Shown: positions 47,518-58,700 of the stretch, in pieces
How positions within the stretch are numbered: the stretch's first letter is position 1
Layout of the letters: each line of letters opens with the position of its first letter
DNA from: Unio delphinus
Lineage: Eukaryota > Mollusca > Bivalvia > Unionida > Unionidae
Assembly: GCA_029339505.1 (NCBI GenBank)
Contig: JAQISU010000057.1
Coordinates: 9,454,001 to 9,518,000, forward strand
Reading direction: 5' to 3'
DNA length: 64,000 nucleotides
Program-made: the position numbers and the translations under genes
Notes under the pieces: generated by a model
Seen by the model: the letters and a program-made list of their open reading frames with translations, nothing else
Told to the model about the DNA's origin: nothing
Databases searched by the model: none

Positions 47518-47576
47518 ATGACAAGTGAGAAGAGGCTAGAAGAAGCGTTAGGACACATCGCCCAAGCAGAAAAATG
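47518..47576 (+). CDS. NAPG: NAPG exon 1 with start codon
   Basis: Codes for MTSEKRLEEALGHIAQAEK and two bases of the next codon (Cys on joining). The ATG has A at -3 ('gcaaaATGaca'). Donor GTACGA; phase 2 out. The open frame runs on for only four codons, as expected for an intron. Confidence 0.93.
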
Positions 47577-49727
47577 GTACGAAGGCGACTGATGTACGAA
47601 TACCATCTGTATATTAAACTTTTAGCAAGAAGAGCGCATATTGGAAAAATAGGCTCAATATATAACAGATGACGTGTTACAATATTTACACCTCACATCG
47701 TAATATGTTTCCGCGTCAACTTTTTCCCTTGACAGTAAACATAGATACAAGAACTTTGGCATCTTAACTCAGGACGAATAAACCGCAGCTATAGGGGAAA
47801 TTTTTATCTTGGGATGAGAGGGTTCCAACAACTATTCACTCGGAGATATCCTTACTTCACTCGTCACATGATACGTTTCCACTACCAATTTGTTACTCCC
47901 AGTTTGAGCTATATAACTATTTCAGCCCCAAGAAACTTTTCATTAACACTGTTACTGTTCCCCAGCCACACTAAGCTGTGACTAGCTGCTTGTGCCCCAG
48001 AGTGTTTTACCTGTTTGGAAAATTTTGTAGAAATCATGCACATGCCTTCACATTTACTTTAATTTCTCTTCTTATATCCAATATTAATCCATGATAATTT
48101 CACCAATTAATCCAAATTAATTTGACTACACAGTGATATATTTTTCTTTCTATTTTTCCAAGTCTTTCACAATTTATTTATACATTATTTTACAAAATTA
48201 TGTGCAACATTGTTATCTTAGGAATATCACATTATCAGCACTTAAGTCCATTAAAATAAACCAGGAAAATTTAATATGTGATATGGTTTGAAACAATTTG
48301 TACATACATTACTTGGCAATATTCACATCCAGTTTTTGGTTAAGATAGAACTTTCTTCAATAAACACATTTTGCAGGTTGGATACCACGTTTGTTTGGTG
48401 ATATCAATGTGCATTTTTAGGCATATGGATTGGTTTCGCTTACGATGTCCGTGTACAGTTTCTTTGGAAATAATAATAAGTGAAAAAAGATAGATTTCTC
48501 TTTTTTCCTTTTCTATTTGTCATTGTATGTTGTAGGTCCAGGATTCATTCCACTAAAATCATTGATTTGGATAGACAGAAGACGATCGCTCCAATCTGCT
48601 AGATCGGCAGAAACTCTTTCATTTTCACTATCATCATCCGCTTTTTCTGACTATTTAATCTCAAGAATCTTCGATGTCCCATTCGAAATTTCGCAAATTA
48701 TCCAACTGTCGAACATATCTCTCCTCTAATTACTCAATATTTTTTAGATCAAACACGAGAAACTCATTTTCGCCCTCACCACCATCAAAAACCACTCGTG
48801 CTTCCGCCATCATTTTACCATTTTTTAAGAAGAAAAAAACGTGTATTGAAATGGATCCCAAGTAGTAATCCTTGGTTTCAGAACATTTAAAGTTTGCCCA
48901 AACGAATGTAAATTCATTTCTGATTGGCTACAAGTGGGTCTGATGCTAGGAAAAGCCCCATTTGTAACCAATCAGAGACTTTCTTTCGACCATACATTCG
49001 GACCGCCAAGCAGCGGTACCGGCCATTGAATGCAGACGAAAAATTTCACGAAAAGGCGGTATCGGCTGTTGAATGCAGAAACTGCATTATGCGTACAGGC
49101 GGAATCGGGGCCGAATGAGATAAGTATATAGACCAGCAAGTTGGTCTCTAAGCCTTTTTTTTCATTTTGACTTGACGGCTTATGAGACCAACAGCCATAT
49201 GCATTAACACGAACTGGTATATGTCCGCTTCTCAAAAAACGCGTATGCACGATATTAATTAATAAATTTAATAAATACACTAACCTTTGTACCCAGACGG
49301 TAAGTATAATCCCTCTTCTAATGATCCACTGCATTAAATCCTTTAGAACACTCACTTTTTTAGTATAAATCCCTGTCAGAACAGAACACCTGTGTATTTA
49401 TCGGCTCTTGACCTGATTTAAATTACCGACGCATGCGTGTAAAGCAGCATCACCAGATGGCAAGAGTAACGCGATAAAACCGTCTTGCGAGGCATATATC
49501 ATTGGGAACTGACTAATGCTTGAGTAGGAGCTGTGTCGTTACGGCATATCAGAAATAGTGTGAATGAAAAATTGTATAAAGACCACACTGTATTAAGATG
49601 TGAAAATATGCTATACAATAAGAAGAATAATAATATAAATTTATTATTAATATCGGTAGTATTTTAAATCATATTTAATAACATTTACAATGGTATAAAT
49701 GGAAGTTTATAGTATATAAAGTTAAAA

Positions 49728-49790
<63 letters not shown>

Positions 49791-52700
49791 AAAAACATGA
49801 ATATTATAATGAACATTATTAATAACATTTGCAGTGGTATTATGAAACATACATACATACATACATACATACATACATACATACATACATACATACAATC
49901 TGTTATAATTTTACAACATAAGTTATAACATGTGGATAATGTTATATTTATATTATAAACAATATTTACTTCTTCCCTTTTGTCTATTGAATATGACAAG
50001 TGTTACAATAATTTACACACACATACACACACATTACAAATTTACATATGAGTTCGCAATAATTTTTTTCCATTTGTCAAATTTGCTTGATAACTTTTTT
50101 AAGTGTGATATGTACATGTCTGGGTTCTTTATTTTTGCCTCTGATCGGAAATTCTGATACGTCCTGTGGCATCTACCAGGGATTTCCCTTAAAAGTTCCT
50201 CACCCTTAATTAATTTTACAAAAGTTTAAATATCATTTTTTCTGGAAAATTTTGATTTTGCTGTCTTGGAATTTTCCAATTGGGAGACTGTTGTTGAATA
50301 TATTTGGTCTAGTACATGACTAGACCATTTAACTTGGTCTCTAAGCCTTTTTTTTTATTTTGTCTTGGCGGCTTGGAACATTCTTTTAGATCAGCAGAAA
50401 GTTTATCCATTTCGGAGATCCACAAGGCGTTAAGAATTTTTCTTCTGAAACAGACTTGCCGATCTTTGTCTACTTCTATTATATATATCTGCAAGTCATT
50501 CCAAGCCAGAATTGGAGGAAAATTTGCTCCAATCCTTGTGATGGATGTTGATGTTAAAGTAATGACAAGACACTTTCAACACTGTCATGACAACAGTTGC
50601 CAAGGACATCATTAGCCTTCATCGCCCAAAGAAAAACCCTGGGTTACAAAAGAGATTCTGAATCAGTGTGATGCCCGAAGAGACCTAAAAAACACCACAC
50701 ACAAAACAGGGGCAGTGGAATATCGAAAAATAAACAAGAATGTCAGAAAGAAATTGAAGAAAGCAAAAGAAGAGTGGATTGGACAACAGTGCACAGATAC
50801 AGAGAGCAGTCTGATTAAGAATAACAGCAAAAAGGCATTCCAAATTGTGATAGACCTCACTAGACAGAAGTGACCAAGAGTCAGTACCATTCAAGATGAA
50901 AATTGCTCACAGAAGCAAGTGACATTGCAGAAAGATGGACTGAGTATTATAAGGAACTCTACAACCATTCGTCCACAGGAGACCCAGTGGTGCTTGAAGT
51001 TCCAAACTCCACAAATAATGATGATTTCCCAATTATTAAAGAAGAGGTGGTGTCAGCAATAAGAGCACCGAAGAATGGAAAGGCAGTTGGAGTAGACAAA
51101 ATCCCAGCTGAACTTGTCAAAAATGGTGGGGAATCAGTGTTTGAACTACTAACAAAAATCTGCAACAAGATCTTTCAGACAGGTGAATGGCCAACACAGT
51201 GGACCCAGTCACTGATTATAACACTCCCCAAAAAAGGCAATCTCAAGCTGTGTCAAAATTACAGAAGTATCAGTTTGATCAGCCATGCTAGTAAGGTGAT
51301 GCTGAAGATCATCGTGAACAGACTAAACCCACAAGCAGAAGAAATAATCGCTGAATAACAGGCAGGGTTCCGGAGTGGAAGAAGCACAACAGAACAAATT
51401 TTCAATCTTAGGGTTCTGTGTGAAAAGTACTCACAACATCAATAAGACATCTAGCATGTGTTCATAGATTTTAAAAAGGCTTTTGGTAGAGTGTGGCATG
51501 AAGCAATGTGGGCCACAATGAAGAAGTACAACATGGGTCAAAAGTTGACCAACACCATCAAGCAGTTGTACGCTAAGGCTACCAGCGCAGTAACTGCTCA
51601 AGGTTCTGTGGGGGACTGGTTCAAGACAACAGTTGGAGTACGGAAAGGCTGTCTCCTGTCACCCCGCTTTTAAATATCTACTTAGAGCGCATCATGAGCG
51701 AAGCCCTGGAAAACAACTGTGGGACAGTCAGCATTGGAGGGCGTAACATCACCAACCTCCGCTTTGCAGATGACATTGATGGGCTGGCAGGCAGTGAAGA
51801 TTCCACCTTAGTGAAGAATCTGGATGATACATCTTCCAGATTTGACATGGAGATAAGTGCCGAGAAGACAAAGTTTAAATAATTATTACTCAAGTCTGAA
51901 TGCCAGTTTCTGTGCAGGAAATCACAAGGTCCTTTTTGGGCTCTTTATAGTTTGGAGAGGAAAAATTCTGTCAAACATATCTGGCATATATGATAGATTC
52001 TGGGAGCTTGTTTTAACATGTTTGGTGTATTTAATAAGCAAAGAATTCATATTATGTATAAATGTATATTTTACACTGAAAATGTGAGCTAATGCTTGGC
52101 AAGATAGATACACACAATATTATTTACAGTCAGTGCCATTTTAATATGGTCATATTATTCCTAGTCTGTACCATTACAGCTTGATTATTTGTTCCTGTTT
52201 CTTTTTTGCTAGTATGAAGACATCTTTCTTCAAATGGAGTCCAGACTTGGATGGAGCCATCTCAGCGTATATAAAAGCTGGTCAGTATACTGTTTATAAT
52301 GCATATGACAAACAAAATGATCGCTAATTCAAAACAGTCAACCATTTTATCTAGCAAAGTCTAATTAGCACAGTTGGTCCTGCAGTTTTTGATGGATTGC
52401 CATGTAACAGCATACATTATGGGCAACACCTGAAGATGTGACAATCAACAAACCACTTTTCTTTCACAATTTTGTTTAGTTATTGCCATTTTATGGCTTG
52501 TAATGCATCTTATGACCTTACTGGTGCAACTAGTAATGCAGTTTTTAATGTTTCCATGACACATGTGAATAACATGGTCATCACCAGCAGATGCTTAGAT
52601 GCAAATCACTTTACTTTCGTATTTTTTTTACTTAATTGCCTCTATTGTTTTGTAGCTTAATGGAGTCTCTGTAGTGTTTTTATTCATGCAGTGTTTGGAG

Positions 52701-55700
52701 GATTGCCATGTAACTTGACAAATACCGTAGTTGCCTTGTTCATATTGCAGCAGAATGCAATGTTTGGCATTTGTCTGTAATACAAACAGCTTACCAGATT
52801 CCCTTGGATCTCCAACAAACTTTGGAAATGTTATGATCATCACCAGAAGCTATACATGCAGCTCATTATCATGTGGTAGTCATGGTTACCCTATGTCATG
52901 TAATGAACCACATTATACAGAGTGCTGCGATATATACTGAATCACGCTATATTGAGAATAGCCTAATAAATGGAAACACAGTACAACAGATACTATCAGA
53001 ATTTGTTGACTAATGTTGTTTCAAAAAAGAAATAAAAATATAAGATTAAGTTTCAACTTATTTTCTTTCGACACATCATCATTATACATTGGTATGATTT
53101 TTGTCAAGGGGGTCCATAGTAGTACTGCCTTGTATCCAGAATTGTGGTATAACAGTGTGCATTGTAGTGGGATAGAGAAATGACTACTGTGTTCATGCAT
53201 TTTTTAAAATTTTATGTGTTGAAATATTGTTTGTATTTCTAGTAAGCAGATTACTCACAGATTTATCCTCTGTTCCTATGCCATTCTCATCCTTCATAAA
53301 ATATCAAAAGCACTTCCAAACAGACTAGTTGCGCTGAGTGGTCTAAAGCACTCACCGCTGCGGATCACTGCCATCGCACCTCTGTCTGCATGGGTTTGAG
53401 TCAGATTCGGCCATGTGAGAAAGCTTGATAGTAGCTTCTCATGGGTTGGTGGTTCTTTCCGGGATTTTCCTTCACCATTAATAATGGCTGTCATGTATAG
53501 CCTATCTTATGTTGACAAATGGCATTATCCCTATAACAACAAAAACCAAACAGACTAACTTTCAGCTGTCATTGATTTGTATTCAGTCTTTAAGCTGTCA
53601 GTGATTTATATTCAGTCTTTTAGCTGTCAGTAGTTTGTATTCAACCTTTTAGCTGTCAGTAGTTTGTATTCAGTTTTTAAGCTGTCAGTGATTTATATTC
53701 AATCTTTTAGCTGTCATTAGTTTGTATTCAGTTTTTAAGCTGTCAGTGATTTATATTCAATCTTTTAGCTGTCATTAGTTTGTATTCAACCCTTTAGGTG
53801 TCAGCAATATGTATTCACCCTTTTAGATGTCAGTAGTTTGTATTCAGCCTTTTATGTGTCAGCAATTTGTATTCAACCTTTTATGTGTCAGCAATTTGTA
53901 TTCAACCTTTTGGTGTCAGCAGTTTGTATTCAACCTTTTATGTCATTTCAGACAGCTGCATTTGATTAGTTGCAGGACTTACATTGACCACTCCACTCTT
54001 TGTGTTGCACTTCATGATTGTTTTTCAAACATCTTATGAATTTCATGTCTTGATTCAATTTGGAATTTAATATGGTACTGTCTTCAAGACAAGAAATATC
54101 TTACCCTGAATAAGTCTGGGTGTGGGAGTGGAGATGACTAACAACCAAATTGTTTACGTTGTACTACTGGCAGATCCAAAACAACTACTGTGCCCACAGA
54201 CACTTGTTTCTGCCACCTAGAAAGAAAATTGTTGACAACTCCCGCTTATCTTCTACAAATTAACAAGTGGACTAAAACTCTTGCAGTTTGGAATCTGGCA
54301 TCTTGTTGATTCTGTGCAATATCTTTTAATCCCATTCAATGATTACATATATCAGCATAAAAGGAGACATTTGTTGATTCTGTGCTACATAAAGGGTAAC
54401 CGCTCCAGTGGCCTAGTGGTTAGAGCGTCTGCCCCAGAAGCGGGAGGTCGTCAGTTCGATCCCCAGCCGAGTCATACCGAGTCGGCCTGGTGTCAGGATA
54501 ATGTGACTGGGTGAGACATCATGCTACATGTCTGCGGCATGATGTCTCAGTGCTAGACATCACTATAAACTGCCTCACTGCAGACATCGTAGCGATATGA
54601 CTGAAAAATTGTTAAAGCTACGTTAAAAATTCTAATCAAACAAACAAACAAGCTACATAAGGAGACATTGCAAATTTGTTCCTCACATGATTTAAGCACT
54701 TTACATATCTTTTAATAGCCACTTCTCTGTTATCTTTTCCTTTGTTTTTTAATGGACCTAGTTTGTTAAAACTTGTGATGGCATGTCATACTGTAAATAT
54801 AACACAGTTTTAACTGGTGGTCATTATAATGGCATGTCATACTGTAAATATAACAGTTTTAACTGGTGGTCATTATAATGGCATGTCATACTGTAAATAT
54901 AACAGTTTTAACTGGTGGTCATTATAATGGCATGTCATACTGTAAATATAACAGTTTTAACTGGTGGTCATTATAATGGCATGTCATACTGTAAATATAA
55001 CAGTTTTAACTGGTGGTCATTATAATGGCATGTCATACTGTAAATATAACAGTTTTAACTGGTGGTCATTATAATGGCATGTCATACTGTAAATATAACA
55101 GTTTTAACTGGTGGTCATTATAATGGCATGTCATACTGTAAATATAACACAGTTTTAACTGGTGGTCATTATATTGCTATGGATACCAGTCAGAATTAAA
55201 TGTGACATATTTCTTTGCATAACACATCAGAAGTTTAGCCAGCAAATAAATACATGTGGCAAGATGTGAATCAACTGAGAAACTTTCACTTAATTTATTT
55301 ATTAAAAGAACAGTGAATTATTTAAATTATTTATGGGGAACAATCTGGGATATCTTCTTTTTGCTGATATGTGTTATCAGTAGATGAACATGCTGATGGG
55401 ATAAAATACGTTATAGCATGAAATCGGATGGGCTGGGACATAGGGACACATTTCAAACTATGCAAGCTAGCCACCTTCATTTATTAATTTTTAGAAGAGG
55501 AGTAGGTGTTGTCAGTGGTTTTCTTTTTTAGTGACAGAAATGAGTACATGTTCTTACAGTGGATGTCTTAGGTGAATTCTCCAATTAAAGAATAAAAAGG
55601 CAAACAAATATTAAATTCTTGTGACTTCATGGCATTGAAGATTATCTTGTATAGGGTAAGGATTGTTTTTTAAAAAAAAAAAAAAGAAATCAATTCTTTA

Positions 55701-58700
55701 ATTCTTGTATCAGTATGGTATGAATAATCAATATGGAAAAAGTTTTTATATATTGATGAATCATTTCACCTTATAAAGCAAAGTTTCTTTTCTTAATGAA
55801 TTTAATCCTGGATTTTTGTGGTATTGATCTATTTCAAGCTCTGAATTTCAGGCAAAAGCTTAAAAATCATTCATCTTTTAACAAATCCATTTTGATAAAG
55901 CTGAGTTATTGCATCTTAAATCCTGTATAAAATTTAGTAATCTACATTGAGAATTTTAAAATTGGTGGATTTCCAAAATTTGATGACATAATGTCATGTG
56001 ACTGTTATGCCTTTGTCTCTTTCTTTTTTTGGTGAATGGGTAGGCAGTGTTAACTTTATATATAGAAAGAGCAGAAGCCACTCAAAAGATATGTTTCATG
56101 TAATCATTCAGTGTACAAATTAACTCTTTCATTTGGGAAAATGTTTGAACTTCTTGTTAATTTTTTTTTCATATACACTGCTATGAATTAAATGTAAAAT
56201 CAAATTGAATTTCACACAAATTCAGAATAAAGTTGCCTTTTTTACTGCTAAAAAGAAAAAAATGTAATGTTATCAAACAGCAATATGAAGCTTAGTCTGC
56301 CTTATGCAGGAAGCAGTTGTTGACTTGTTCAATTTGTTTTGTCTTGCAGCAACAAGCTTCAGAAATTGCAAAGCATTGTCAGAGGCACGAGATGCATTTG
56401 TTAAAGCAGCAGAACTGCAACAACGGATGAATGAGTATCCTTTTTTTTGCAAAAAGTGTAATCACATACTTAAAAGTCTATTCTAGATGCAAAATGCACA
56501 GACAGATGTGCCATCTTATAATGTGCAGACAGGTGTAGTTTGTTAAGAGTAATGTTTAGAATCGCAACATATACATTGATATACATAAATGCAGTGGCAG
56601 CTAAAAGTCTCTGTTGCTTCCAGTTGGAATCAATTTATTAGTTTGTTTGATTAGGACTTTTAGCGTAGCTTTAAAAATTTTTCAGTCATATCACTATGAT
56701 ATCTGCATTGAGGCAGTTTATAGTGATGTCTAGCAGTGGGGCATCATGCCGCAGATATGTTGCATGATGTCCCACCCAGTCACATTATCCTTTCACCAGG
56801 CCGACCAGTCCTAACACTACCCTCTTGATGCTGAGCATCAAGCAAGGCAGCTGTTAGTATCATTTTTGTAAGTCTTTGGTATGACTTGGCCGCAGATCGA
56901 ACCCACAACCTCCCTCTTCCATGGCGGACGCTCTAACCACTAGGCCACCGGAGTGGTTCAATTTATTAGTGAGTATACACAGTATAAGGGATTCATTGCA
57001 TGTTAGAACTTTTACTTCTGACAGATATCAGATTTACTCAATCTTGCCTAAATTGGGATGAATGAAAAGCTGAGGAGACAGATTTATAGGAGTGTGTATA
57101 TTCTTTGCTTTGCATATCAGGATCTTTTCTAAGATGCACTATTGCAGGATTCACAAAGATATCAGGAGTAATTACATTCTTTACTTGGCATATCAGGGTG
57201 TGTTCTAGGATGCCCCAGTTGCAGATTTCATAAAGGATACCAGGAATATTCTTTACAGGGGCCCTCGGTGGCCAAGTGGTCTTTGCACTTGCCTATACAG
57301 ATTACTGGCATGCTTCTGTCTGCATTTGTTTGACTCTTAGATGCAGCCAACGTGCTTATGTGAGAAAGCTTCTCAGGGTTTTTCTGTGGTCTTCCTCCTC
57401 CAGATATGCTGATTACCATGTACAATCCATCATGTGCTTAAAAATGGTGTTAAACAATAACAACCAACTTTCTTTGCACAGTGTACTAGTCTCTGTTCTT
57501 GGTTGCATTATTACATAATTCATAGCAATTTCATGAGTAATTACATTCTTTAAACATTGTAATTGAGTCTTTTCTCCGTTGCACCATCATGTGATTCACT
57601 GCAATTTCTGTTTGCAAACTTGTGCATCATGTTTCAGGCCTGCCTTATTTGCTGCATTTAATCTCACTGATGTTAAAAAATATTCTCTAACTATCCAAGC
57701 AACACACACAATCACACCTACCTTGTTAAAACATAATCTGAGGAGAACAATTTCCCCACAAAATCAAAAGAATATCTGTTGTAGTCTTTAATGTGAAGCA
57801 TATAAATTGTGTTATATGCCTGAACTATGCATAATGTATTGTTTTTTTTTTCCTCCAAACAAATTTCATGTCTATTTGAATGTTACATTTATCACACTTA
57901 ATCACTCAGTGCTATTGCTAATTCTGTTGTCACAGTATGAAATGGATGTTATTAGGATCGTTAACCTCGTGTCATAATTGTACATGTAAAATATTCTTGG
58001 TTAGTACATAAAAATTAGGAACTTTTTAAACGGAATACTTTAGGTATTAACCTCAAAATTAGAGAAACCATTAGTAAATTATATTTTCTACATTGTATTC
58101 ATCAAAATGATCTAGATTATCATTTATTGCATTGCACATATCAATTTCTGGTCAAAGGATGATAAGAAAATTACATTTGCATTTGTTTATCATTGTGAAT
58201 TTCTCCTTAATACAAATCCAGTCCCTTCCATGCAGCTAAGTAAGTATGAAAATATATTTTGTACGTTTCTTGTGGGTTTTTTTTTTTTCATTTATAAAAG
58301 TTCTATCACAAGTCCAAATGTATATAATATTCTAAATGAATTACACTTGTATTCTAAATCAATTCCACGCATGAAAAAGCTGATGTACCAACAGCCTGGA
58401 ATAGTGTTGATGTGCTAACAGTATTGATGTATCATAGTGATATAATCACAACGTCCTTGAATGAATTTACAATAATCCCAAAATAGTCATATAGTCCAAA
58501 AGTATAGTTGAGCTTCTTGTAATTACAATTAATATGTTGTATCAATTAATCCTCATAAATACTAGCTAGACACAACTAAAACTTATTCTTTAAAGACTAT
58601 GTTTAAACAGGAATGAAAGAACTGATAGACTGAAAAGATTATAGATTAATAAAAGTTTGGAAGGATGTATAGACATATGAGTGGATTGATAAATCAAATG

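Noticed and set aside
49685..49999. Open frames full of Tyr-Ile and Cys-Met-Tyr-Val on both strands
   Set aside because: They are translations of (TA)n and (CATA)n microsatellites.
54399..54475. Possible functional tRNA gene
   Set aside because: A and B boxes are present, but the sequence continues into a SINE body with target duplications and no cloverleaf 3' half is evident.
57633..57670. Candidate exon 'gcctgccttatttgctgcat' (PALFAAF) for the missing NAPG segment
   Set aside because: It has no donor in the right phase, and joining it to exon 5 would break the frame. The 18-nt segment at 58222-58239 fits both phase and family length.
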